Shown piece by piece: positions 44,095 to 54,440 of a stretch of 64,000 bases of DNA. The position numbers were made by a program, and so were the translations under genes. The stretch comes from Margaritifera margaritifera. Lineage: Eukaryota > Mollusca > Bivalvia > Unionida > Margaritiferidae. The stretch covers positions 3,217,001 through 3,281,000 of the forward strand of contig JAQPZY010001688.1 of assembly GCA_029931535.1 (NCBI GenBank), written 5' to 3'. The notes beneath the pieces are model-generated. The model did no database searches. It saw nothing but the letters and a program-made list of their open reading frames with translations, and had not been told where the DNA came from. How positions within the stretch are numbered: position 1 is the stretch's first letter; each line of letters starts with the position of its first letter.

Positions 44095-46765
44095 TTCAAT
44101 CAGTGAATGACACGTACGTAAATGGACTCGCTTTATGTTATCACTACGTAACGAGAGAGAATCAGACATCTGGAAACCAATACACCCTCAATCAGTGAAT
44201 GACACGTACGTAAATGGACTGGCTTTATGTTATCACTACGTAACGAGAGAGAATCAGACATGTGGAAACCAATACACCCTCAATCAGTGAATGACACGTA
44301 CGTAAATGGGCTGGCTTTATGTTATCACTACGTAACGAGAGAGAATCAGACATCTGGAAACCAATACACCCTCAATCAGTGAATGACACGTACGTAAATG
44401 GACTGGCTTTATGTTATCACTACGTAACGAGAGAGAATCAGACATGTGGAAACCAATACACCCTCAATCAGTGAATGACACGTACGTAAATGGACTGGCT
44501 TTATGTTATCACTACGTAACGAGAGAGAATCAGACATCTGGAAACCAATACACCCTCAATCAGTGAATGACACGTACGTAAATGGACTGGCTTTATGTTA
44601 TCACTACGTAACGAGAGAGAATCAGACATCTGGAAACCAATACACCCTCAATCAGTGAATGACACGTACGTAAATGGACTGGCTTTATGTTATCACTACG
44701 TAACGAGAGAGAATCAGACATCTGGAAACCAATACACCCTCAATCAGTGAATGACACGTACGTAAATGGACTCGCTTTATGTTATCACTACGTAACGAGA
44801 GAGAATCAGACATCTGGAAACCAATACACCCTCAATCAGTGAATGACACGTACGTAAATGGACTCGCTTTATGTTATCACTACGTAATGAGAGAGAATCA
44901 GACATGTGGAAACCAATACACCCTCAATCAGTGAATGACACGTACGTAAATGGACTGGCTTTATGTTATCACTACGTAATGAGAGAGAATCAGACATCTG
45001 GAAACCAATACACCCTCAATCAGTGAATGACACGTACGTAAATGGACTGGCTTTATGTTATCACTACGTAACGACAGAGAATCAGACATCTGGAAACCAA
45101 TACACCCTCAATCAGTGAATGACACGTACGTAAATGGACTGGCTTTATGTTATCACTACGTAACGAGAGAGAATCAGACATCTGGAAACCAATACACCCT
45201 CAATCAGTGAATGACACGTACGTAAATGGACTGGCTTTATGTTATCACTACGTAACGAGAGAGAATCAGACATCTGGAAACCAATACACCCTCAATCAGT
45301 GAATGACACGTACGTAAATGGACTGGCTTTATGTTATCACTACGTAAAGAGAGAGAATCAGACATCTGGAAACCAATACACCCTCAATCAGTGAATGACA
45401 CGTACGTAAATGGACTCGCTTTATGTTATCACTACGTAACGAGAGAGAATCAGACATCTGGAAACCAATACACCCTCAATCAGTGAATGACACGTACGTA
45501 AATGGACTCGCTTTATGTTATCACTACGTAACGAGAGAGAATCAGACATCTGGAAACCAATACACCCTCAATCAGTGAATGACACGTACGTAAATGGACT
45601 GGCTTTATGTTATCACTACGTAACGAGAGAGAATCAGACATCTGGAAACCAATACACCCTCAATCAGTGAATGACACGTACGTAAATGGACTGGCTTTAT
45701 GTTATCACTACGTAACGAGAGAGAATCAGACATCTGGAAACCAATACACCCTCAATCAGTGAATGACACGTACGTAAATGGACTGGCTTTATGTTATCAC
45801 TACGTAACGAGAGAGAATCAGACATCTGGAAACCAATACACCCTCAATCAGTGAATGACACGTACGTAAATGGACTGGCTTTATGTTATCACTACGTAAC
45901 GACAGAGAATCAGACATCTGGAAACCAATACATCCTCAATCAGTGAATGACACGTACGTAAATGGTCTGGCTTTATGTTATCACTACGTAACGAGAGAGA
46001 ATCAGACATCTGGAAACCAATACACCCTCAATCAGTGAATGACACGTACGTAAATGGATTCGCTTTATGTTATCACTACGTAACGAGAGAGAATCAGACA
46101 TGTGGAAACCAATACACCCTCAATCAGTGAATGACACGTACGTAAATGGACTCGCTTTATGTTATCACTACGTAACGAGAGAGAATCAGACATCTGGAAA
46201 CCAATACACCCTCAATCAGTGAATGACACGTACGTAAATGGACTGGCTTTATGTTATCACTACGTAACGACAGAGAATCAGACATCTGGAAACCAATACA
46301 CCCTCAATCAGTGAATGACACGTACGTAAATGGACTGGCTTTATGTTATCACTACGTAACGACAGAGAATCAGACATCTGGAAACCAATACACCCTCAAT
46401 CAGTGAATGACACGTACGTAAATGGACTCGCTTTATGTTATCACTACGTAACGACAGAGAATCAGACATCTGGAAACCAATACACCCTCAATCAGTGAAT
46501 GACACGTACGTAAATGGACTGGCTTTATGTTATCACTACGTAACGAGAGAGAATCAGACATCTGGAAACCAATACACCCTCAATCAGTGAATGACACGTA
46601 CGTAAATGGACTGGCTTTATGTTATCACTACGTAACGAGAGAGAATCAGACATGTGGAAACCAATACACCCTCAATCAGTGAATGACACGTACGTAAATG
46701 GACTCGCTTTATGTTATCACTACGTAACGAGAGAGAATCAGACATGTGGAAACCAATACACCCTT
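44095..46765. repeat. 92-bp minisatellite, about 29 copies
   Basis: An exact 92-bp period is seen (for example unit joints at 44187, 44279 and 44371). Copies differ at only a few recurrent sites: 'ggactcgc/ggactggc', 'acatctgg/acatgtgg', 'acgagaga/acgacaga'. Each unit contains the palindrome 'acgtacgt' and a second 'tacgta'. One frame of each unit is stop-free for about 30 codons, but 92 is not a multiple of three, so the frame is lost in the next copy. The mosaic of shared variants indicates recent unequal exchange or gene conversion. It ends directly against the capsid-like fragment at 46749. Confidence 0.97.
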
Positions 46766-46997
46766 AACTAGCATCACTTTTGATTATCCCAGAATGAGCA
46801 TGAAAGGTGTTTTGATACTTTGCGATAAGACTAGTGAAAGTGATCCCAAAAATTTGTACTACTCGGCAATAGAAAAGATCTCAGTGATTATAGGTCTTCC
46901 AGGCATGGCTTATTCTCTGAGTTTTCAATTGAAGCAACCGTGTATAGAGGCAACTAAGCATTTCTTTGATGACCAACAAAAAGCACACAGAGATTAG
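46749..46997 (+). pseudogene. Possible Polinton-type capsid protein C-terminal fragment
   Basis: An 83-codon frame follows the last 92-bp unit. It contains 'ITFDYPRMSMKGVLIL', then 'IEKISVIIGLPGMAYS' and 'EATKHFF'. The pattern (hydrophobic strand, then K-I/V-x-V-x-I-x-G-x-P/M-x-x-x-Y-S, then an acidic aromatic end) resembles the end of the major capsid protein of Polinton/adintovirus-like elements. The gene is truncated upstream by the array. The identification rests on a short stretch and on the neighbours, so confidence is limited. Confidence 0.4.
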
Positions 46998-47050
46998 CAA
47001 TGCAAATACCAACAACTATTAGATTGACATTCATTGCATCTAGCTTGACT

Positions 47051-47128
47051 TGTATTTACTTGCAAATCAACAACAATGTATTTACTTGCAAATCAACAAC
47101 AATGTATTTACTTGCAAATCAACTAAAA
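47051..47128. repeat. 26-bp tandem repeat, 3 copies
   Basis: 'tgtatttacttgcaaatcaa' plus 6 bases repeats at 47051, 47077 and 47103. Confidence 0.9.
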
Positions 47129-47163
47129 AAAATTGATGTTCTCAAAATGTATATCTATTTTGT

Positions 47164-47555
47164 TTCAGATGTCCAAGTTAACATTGAAACAATCAGTTCA
47201 AATAAATTCTCATTCAGATGTCCAAGTTAACATTGAAACAATCAGTTCAAATCAGTTCTCATTCAGATGTCCAAGTTAACATTGAAACAATCAGTTCAAA
47301 TCAATTCTCATTCAGATGTCAAAGTTAACATTGAAACAATCAGTTCAAATCAGTTCTCATTCAGATGGCCAAGTTAACATTGAAACAATCAGTTCAAATC
47401 AATTCTCATTCAGATGGAAACAATCAGTTCAAATCAAATAAATTCTCATTCAGATGTCCAAGTTAACACTGAAAACAATCAGCTCAAATCAAATAAATTC
47501 TCATTCAGATGTCCAAGTTAACATTGAAAACAACCAGCTCAAATAAATTCTCATT
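47164..47555. repeat. 49-bp tandem repeat, about 8 copies
   Basis: 'cagatgtccaagttaacatt' then 'gaaacaatcagttcaaat' repeats every 49 bp (47166, 47215, 47264), with internal deletions in later copies. Its origin is unknown; it lies between the capsid-like and ATPase-like fragments. Confidence 0.9.
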
Positions 47556-47592
47556 CAGATGTGTATAAAATGTATGGGATGAACCCCATAAC

Positions 47593-47841
47593 ATGATCAT
47601 TTGTGGAGTGGCTAATTGTGGTAAAACATTGTTTGAACTAAATTTGTTAGAGACTGAATACAAAGGTGTTTTGGATCATATCATTATCATCTATGCAACT
47701 TTCCTGGAAACAGTATTTGAATTTTTGCACTTCATTCTAGATGAAATTAAATCAGAGATTGTAGATATTTTGAAACAGAACAAAAGGAACCAACTTTTGA
47801 TGAGGTTAGAGTTTCATTTTCATTTCAAGGTAATGATGTGA
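47593..47841 (+). pseudogene. Packaging-ATPase-like (A32/FtsK-HerA type) N-terminal fragment of a Polinton-like element
   Basis: An 82-codon frame begins with a Walker A P-loop 'ICGVANCGKT'. It continues 'LLETEYKGVLDHIIII', the arrangement seen at the start of genome-packaging ATPases of Polintons and related DNA viruses. Walker B and the remainder are not recognisable downstream, so the gene is truncated. It lies on the strand opposite to the polymerase relic that starts 300 bp away, a layout compatible with a Polinton. Confidence 0.6.
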
Positions 47842-48124
47842 AAATAAGGTAAAGTGTTTACATTGTCAACCCCAAACCTCTTATCATTTACATTGACAAA
47901 GCTATTTGTTCACTATGGTGCTGTAGATCTAGTGATTGCATGACCTGAGCAAATTCATTACCTGGTAATTTTCAGATTGAATAAGTATTCTTTGTACATC
48001 TCAAATCTGTAATTATTTTTTAATACACTTTTTTATTTCTTTGAAACGTTTTAGCATCTTTGTTAGTCCTGTATAAATAGAGTTTTGTCCTTAATCCATA
48101 TAACTCTCTGATTGGTGTGCCATT
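47842..48124. other. No gene seen
   Basis: Short unassigned gap between the ATPase-like and polymerase relics. Confidence 0.4.
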
Positions 48125-48620
48125 TAACTCATCTTTGAAAAGCTCTAGTAAAACCACCATAGGTAGGTTTCATTAGCTTCATCTTTGAAAAGCTCTAGTA
48201 CAGTAAAACCACCATAGGTAGGCTTCATTACTTCATTTTTGAAAAGCTCTAGTACAGTAAAACCACCATAGGTAGGCTTCATTACTTCATCTTTGAAAAT
48301 CTCTAGTACAGTAAAACCACCATAGGTAGGCTTCATTACTTCATCTTTGAAAAGCTCTAATACAGTAAAACCACCATAGGTAGGCTTCATTACTTCATCT
48401 TTGAAAAGCTCTAATACAGTAAAACCACCATAGGTAGGTTTCATTAGCTTCATCTTCGAAAAGCTCTAATACAGTAAAACCATCATAGGTAGGTTTCATT
48501 AGCTTCATCTTTGAAAAGCGCTAATACAGTAAAACCATCATAGGTAGGTTTCATTAGCTTCATCTTTGAAAAGCTCTAATACAGTAAAACCACCATAGGT
48601 AGGTTTCATTAGCTTCATCG
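48125..48620 (-). repeat. 54-bp in-frame tandem repeat from the PolB gene, about 9 copies
   Basis: 'accaccataggtagg' recurs at 48153, 48208, 48262 and 48316: 54-bp steps with 55-57-bp exceptions. Read on the minus strand each unit is the 18-residue 'MKPTYGGFTVLELFKDEV'. The K-P-x-Y-x-G-F-x-x-L-E core occupies the place after the palm segment in Polinton-type B polymerases. Because 54 is a multiple of three, six copies stay open (48145-48453). Confidence 0.85.
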
Positions 48621-49975
48621 TTTGCTTTTAGGACTGACTAGCACAAATCGCCATCTATTATTCTTCTCCTATCAAACGATATATCCATTTGGGACTTGAC
48701 AAAATTATTTTCATATGAACATATTTACTGTTGTCTTTTTCCTTAGATTTTTCACTTGAGGCACTGAATAATTCGAGAGTTTTACAAAGTCTTTTTCGAA
48801 TTCGTTTGTAGATTTGTGTATTTTAGCTATTTTAGCTCTGTGTATGATTTCAGCCAGTGTTACTGATCGAACAATACGACTTTTATCTTTTTCATTTTCC
48901 AACCCAATTGTAGGTAAAGCTTTAGGTTTCTGTAATGTGTCAGATATTTCTCCTTATTTTTCAATGTACAGGATAGTTTAAATACAGTTGGTCAAGTACT
49001 CTTAAAATCATTTGTCAAATTGTTTTGCAAGGGGGATAAATCAGTTTTGTCTGGTACAAGTTTTTCGGGTGCTAACGGGTAGTCCTTAAAACGGTTGTGT
49101 AGATGTGTTGGAGACCCACCTCTAACATCCAACCTGTGTCATTAACATCAGAAATGTTTAATAAGTTTTTATCAAGTTATCTAATTTGCTAATGAGTCTC
49201 CCAATCTTAAATGATTAACCGGCAATGTATTGGCTCATTGCCAAATCATATAAATTGTTTGTGTGCTGATACACGATATTGATCGGACTTTATCATCAGT
49301 TTCGCTGAGCTCCACATCTTGAACGTCATCTTGGGACGTTGATCTTTCAAAGTCACCATCACATTTTATTTTTATTTCATCATCAACATAATATTCGTTA
49401 TTTGCTTTGGTGTCTCTGCGTGGGGTCGTGATAATGCAACCTCTGATTCCACTCTCAATCATCAGGAACATGTTATTATCTGTCAAAAGTTCAAGTTCTA
49501 CATCTGGTACTAATCATCAGATGTGTACGAGTCCCTCAGACTTGAATAAAACTTTTCTTTGAGTAGTACAGATGTTTCGTTATATCGTTCAAAGTTATCT
49601 GTGTATTCATATAGGTAAACATCCATTCTGGCATGTCTCTAACATGTTTCAGTGTTTTTGTTAATTTGTCATCAGTTAAATTTTCAGTCATCTATTCTTA
49701 ATGACTGTTCCATGAACCTACAGGTATATACGAATCTATTACTTATTTTAACTGTTATGTCTTTGACATCCTTCATGAACCTATCCTATCTACTATGAAA
49801 TCCTTGCTGAATGAAACGTATTTTTCATCGTAGTTGGGTATGAATTTTACCTCATCATCTGGATCATTTTTACAAGCATTTTAATGAACAGATGACTGAC
49901 GTAACCTTAGAAGCTGTGAATGTATTTTGGGTATTTGAAATTCAAATTACCCTCTCTATGAGCAGGACCTCTGTG

Positions 49976-50820
49976 CTTGCCTGTTAAGTGATCGTGGTCT
50001 AGAACTTTGTCTATAATTATTTCTCTTTCACAGATATGACATGTACTTGCCTGTTAAGTGATCGTGGTCTAGTACTTTGTCATTAATTATTTCTCTCTCA
50101 CAGATATGACATGTACTTGCCTGTTAAGTGATCATGGTCTAGTACTTTGTCTTTAGATATTTTTCTCTCACATATATGACATGTACTTGCCTGTTAAGTG
50201 ATCGTGGTGTAGTACTATGTCTTTAGATATTTCTTTCTCACAGATATGACATGTACTTGCCTGTTAAGAGATCGTGGTCTAGTACTTTGTCCTAAAATAT
50301 TTATCTCTCACAGATATGACATGTACTTGCCTGTTAAGTGATCGTGGTCTAGTACTTTGTCTTCAGATATTTCTCTCTCACAGATATGACATGTACTTGC
50401 CTGTTAAGTGATCGTGGTCTAGTACTTTGTCTTGAAATATTTCTCTCTCACAGATATGACATGTACTTGCCTGTTAAGTGATCGTGATCTAGTACTTTGT
50501 CTTGAAATATTTCTCTCTCACAGATATGACATGTACTTGCCTGTTAAGTGATCGTGGTCTAGTACTTTGTCATTAATTATTTCTCTCTCACAGATATGAC
50601 ACGTACTTGCTTGTTAAGTGATCATGATCTAGTACTTTGTCTTGAAATATTTCTCTCTCACGGATATGACATGTACTTGCCTGTTAAGTGATCGTGGTCT
50701 AGTACTTTGTCTTGAAATATTTCTCTCTCACAGATATGACATGTACTTGCCTGTTAAGTGATCGTGGTCTAGTACTTCGTCTTTAAATATTTCTCTCTCA
50801 CAGATATGACATATACTTCT
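49976..50820 (-). repeat. 70-bp tandem repeat from the PolB zinc-binding block, about 12 copies
   Basis: 'cttgcctgttaagtgatcgt' recurs every 70 bp (49976, 50046, 50116, 50186 and on). On the minus strand each unit spells the CHIC...DHDHLTGK block of the polymerase (visible 'CHICERE' and 'VLDHDHLTGKY'). The period is not a multiple of three, so each copy shifts frame and the array cannot encode a repeated protein. Confidence 0.9.
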
Positions 50821-51856
50821 TGAGTTAAATTGTTTCACACCTTCATCTGTGGATACCAGAGTTTCTTTGCATTTTTCAGTTCATTGTAAACTCTTCTTGC
50901 TACACTACCCAGCCATTTATAAAACGTCTTAATACAATCAGTACGTCTGTAAACAGATTGGTCTCTAACATTTGAATTGACGTACATACAGAAATCTGAT
51001 GGTATGTGCTTAGCTGTTATTAACGCATATGATGTACTAGTTTTTGTTAGCATCATTACAATTTTGTGGTGAGTAGCTTGTAAACAAAGTACAGTATACA
51101 GTATAATGATACTTTCAAAGTCGCAATAAATGTGAATTTCAATTGATGATGATAGTTTTAAATTTGACAGTTGATTCCCTTTCAGGCCGGTTATCTAGTG
51201 AGTTGTCTACACTGTAACATAGCTTTTGTGACCTGATAATTGTTGTGGTGAATTTAAAATATTCAAGAATTGTTTTACAGATGTATTTCTTCCCATGATG
51301 TTTGCTAACTTGTGATACCATTTTTGATAAGTCTGTTACGCTAATGTAATGGTATTTATCCATTCCATCAAATAGAGTCAACATGCCTATATATTTCATA
51401 TCCTGTCACTCTAACTGACCTAATGTATGTGTTTTCAACAATTTCATACACATTTACGGAGATGTCATATTCTGGTTCAATTTTGGATGCACTGTAATGT
51501 TATAAGGCATCTTTAAAACCAATGACTGTATCTAACCAAACAGTACTTTGTATATTTATGGTCTATATCGATGATCACAAGTTCATGCAAGTTTGTTTGT
51601 TTTTCACCCATTGAGACAAATCAATATAGAAGCATCCTTTATCGAATAATACCTGTCTACGTGTTAAATATTTAATCCTGTCAAACATCCACCTAATGCT
51701 TTCATTTATTTCCTGTCCAAATTTAGTATGCAAAATGGCAAACATACGTTCAATGACATCATCCATTTCACCTCTGTTCATTAAGTTTATAGGTCTTGTT
51801 TTGTGATAAAATTCTCTGTATTCAACCTTCTTTCCATCCGGTGTGGGATGTTTCAT

Positions 51857-52469
51857 AGAGTCTGATAATGACTATCAAGCTGAACTTTTACAGAACCAAA
51901 GTGACGGATTTTCTGAATTATTTACTTTTTCAAGTATGGTTCAGCGTCATTTAAAAATTCATGCAAATCTTAATTGTTGCCACCGTAAAATCTGTACTCA
52001 TTTACGTTTCTGTTCAAAGAATCTCGAAGCCTTTATGTGATGATTCTGTTTACATTTTGCTTATTCATACGTCTCAATTCTTTACCACTTTTCAATCATA
52101 TTAAAGGAGGCTTCGATTCCTTTCTAACATGCTTTTTTGAATAGCTTCATCACATATAGAAGTCTTTGTCATTTATTTATTTACCTAGCACATTTTCAAT
52201 ATATTTTACAGCTGTAATTGTTTGTAAATATGTGTGAAAAAAGACATGTTTGAGCTTTTGTCATAAATGTTAGCAATATGCCCACTTAAGTAATATAGTC
52301 TCTGACCTTGTGGGTAGGACATAGGAAAAAAACCACTTACCACACACATAGGGAAGCCACATTTCCCTTTGCAGATCATTTTACCTATGCAGTAGTACTG
52401 TTTAGTTTCTTATGACTGGTTGTAAATCAAAATGTGGTCTAGACTCGGATCATTTTTATCATCTCCAGC
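51857..52469. other. No gene seen; upstream flank of PolB relic
   Basis: A 65-codon plus frame at 51843 is the shadow of the polymerase strand. No terminal inverted repeat of the element could be located by eye. Confidence 0.35.
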
Positions 52470-52872
52470 CCTGTTAATGTACCAAGTGAACTCTTAGCCC
52501 TGGTAAATGTACCAAATGAACTCTTAGCCACTGGTAAATGTACCAAATGAACTCTTAGCCCCTGGTAAATGTACCAAATGAACTCTTAGCCCTGATAAAT
52601 GTACCAAATGAAACTCTTAGCCCCTGGTAAATGCACCAAATGAAACTCTTAGCCCCTGGTAAATGTACCAAATGAAACTCTTAGCCCCTGGTAAATGTAC
52701 CAAATGAAACTCTTAGCCCCTGGTAAATGTACCAAATGAAACTCTTAGCCCTGGTAAATGTACTAAATGAACTCTTAGTCCCTGGTAAATGTACCAAATG
52801 AACTCTTAGCCCCTGGTAAATGTACCAAATGAACTCTTAGCCCCAGGTAAATGTACCAAATGAAACTCTTAA
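52470..52872. repeat. 31-33-bp tandem repeat, about 12-13 copies
   Basis: 'ccctggtaaatgtaccaaat' followed by 'gaa(a)ctcttag' repeats, with single-base length variants. Confidence 0.92.
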
Positions 52873-52906
52873 CAGATACAAGGAAATCTTTGAATGTTAT
52901 TTTGTT

Positions 52907-53149
52907 TTGTTAGATTGTTTAAAAAAGTTGTGCACTGATGAAATAAAATGTAAAGATGGACCATACTATAAATCGCATTATGCTCTTTTGAGAAAAAACC
53001 TTTCCAATAATCTGTGTAAAAAGGCATCTGTCATAGGTATAACGTTATTTTTGAACTGTGATAAATGTACCAGTGTGATTTTAAATAAACTTTCTTTGGT
53101 CTTCGTAATCCAATGGTTCTGGGTCCAAACATACATAGAATTTAAATGA
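52907..53149 (+). other. Unidentified 80-codon open frame
   Basis: Lys/Leu/Asn/Cys-rich ('LDCLKKLCTDEIKCKDG', 'CDKC'). It could be debris of the Polinton-like element or chance; no domain is recognised. Confidence 0.15.
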
Positions 53150-53256
53150 CATGCCATAAATCTATCGAGGAAGGGATCAATAGATAGATATTAGTATGTA
53201 TCAACATATGTCCGTAAAATTGCAGAGAACCAATGGTTTTCATTTTCAACAATTGG

Positions 53257-53258
<2 letters not shown>

Positions 53259-53343
<85 letters not shown>
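53259..53343. repeat. Compound (TA)n(GA)n microsatellite
   Basis: About 15 TA units followed by about 27 GA units. Confidence 0.95.
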
Positions 53344-53344
<1 letters not shown>

Positions 53345-53719
53345 ATGGGATTGGACCACAAGTTTTCACAACTTATCAATGGTCCTCTCCGTTAGAAGTG
53401 TTCTACTGTTATAGACATCTATGTACAAGAGGGGGCACGAAGGATGTAATGAAAAATATAACAAAAAAACAAAATGCCATTTCACAATAGTGAAACAATT
53501 GTTCAGCAACAAAATGGAAAAGAAAAAAAAGGAGTAGAAAGAAGAGGAAGAAGAAAGAAAAATAAATGGTTGACAGGAAAAAAAGCAGAATGACTTAGAG
53601 TATGGTATTGGTATTAATAAATAAGTTCTTTAGATTGTAGGTGACTTTAAACATATTTAAACAGTTCTTTCAAGGACTTCATGTAGAACACTCAATATAT
53701 ATAATTCTGTTGAAATATT

Positions 53720-54440
53720 TTTGAGAAGAAAAAAAAAATGTATTTTGAGAATTAAGGTTTAGGAGTTACCTTGTCATCTCTTCTCGTCCTTCACCGCTTG
53801 GAGAATTTTATTAAAAATTTTTAGGCAAGATATGTTGTTGGTGTCAGTGCGCAATAAGATTTTACTCTTTTCTTTAACCCATTTTTTGGAAAATTTCAAT
53901 TGTCAAAAAAGGGGAATTTTGAGAACTCAGCTTCTTATCGCTTCTGATAATAAACTATTTACAGGATTTTATTGAAACTTTGTATGCAAGATATGTGGTT
54001 GGTCTAGATGAACCAAAATTTACAATTTTAGCTGCCTTAATTTTTAAGACAGCTTTCTATAAAAATAAACACGTGTATATCTCAAAGGGGTATTTTGAAT
54101 ATTCAAGCCAAGGTATATCATTCCATGCTGCTGATGATGTTTTTAAACTTTGTATGCTAAATGAATGGCTGAAATAGATGAGCAGTAAGATTTTCCTTTC
54201 TTTTTTTTCTTCCATTACCTCATATTTTGAGGCAATTTTATTGACCAGTTTTTAGAAAAAGTGAGTCTTTCAAAAGTAAAGTTGTTGGAAGAAGCTTATC
54301 ATCGCTTCTCTCCAACACTGCTTAAAGGATTTTACTGAAACTTTCTAGGCTAAATTAGTGGTCAGTATAGTTACATAAAAAGGTTCCAATTTTTTCCTTT
54401 TGCTTATTTTGGGTTTAATTTCATTAAACATCGTCAAGAA
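53720..54440. repeat. Degenerate ~200-300-bp modules (family 6)
   Basis: Three modules share 'gcttatcatcgcttctc', 'caggattttattgaaacttt' and 'gcaagatatgtggttgg' variants. The 65-codon frame at 53980 lies inside one module. Confidence 0.5.

Larger units (their letters stand above)
48125..51856 (-). pseudogene. Polinton/Maverick-like type-B DNA polymerase (PolB), inactivated
   Basis: Collinear minus-strand pieces of one protein-primed-type PolB, N to C. 51575-51856: N-terminal region. 51139-51399: 'HYISVTDLSKMV' and 'KHHGKKYICKTIL'. 50835-51056: 'YKWLGSVARRVYNEL'. A CHIC...DHDHLTG zinc-binding block is then amplified as the 70-bp array and continues at about 49900-49990 as 'GKHRGPAH'. Next come FRFMEQSL-like pieces near 49690-49720. 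49235-49486 has 'FLMIESGIRGC' and 'KANNEYY', the R-G-G-type motif with one Gly changed. 48711-48902 has 'FVKLSNYSV' and 'NLRKKTTV'. Finally there is the 54-bp array. Such enzymes replicate Polinton/adintovirus-like genomes. Stops, frameshifts, deletions (the exonuclease-to-palm interval is shortened) and two internal arrays show it is dead. Old copy of a virus-like mobile element; no intact ORF remains. Confidence 0.82.

Noticed and set aside
44095..46765. CRISPR-like regularly repeated array
   Set aside because: There are no unique spacers: the entire 92-bp unit repeats, in eukaryotic DNA without cas genes. It is a minisatellite.
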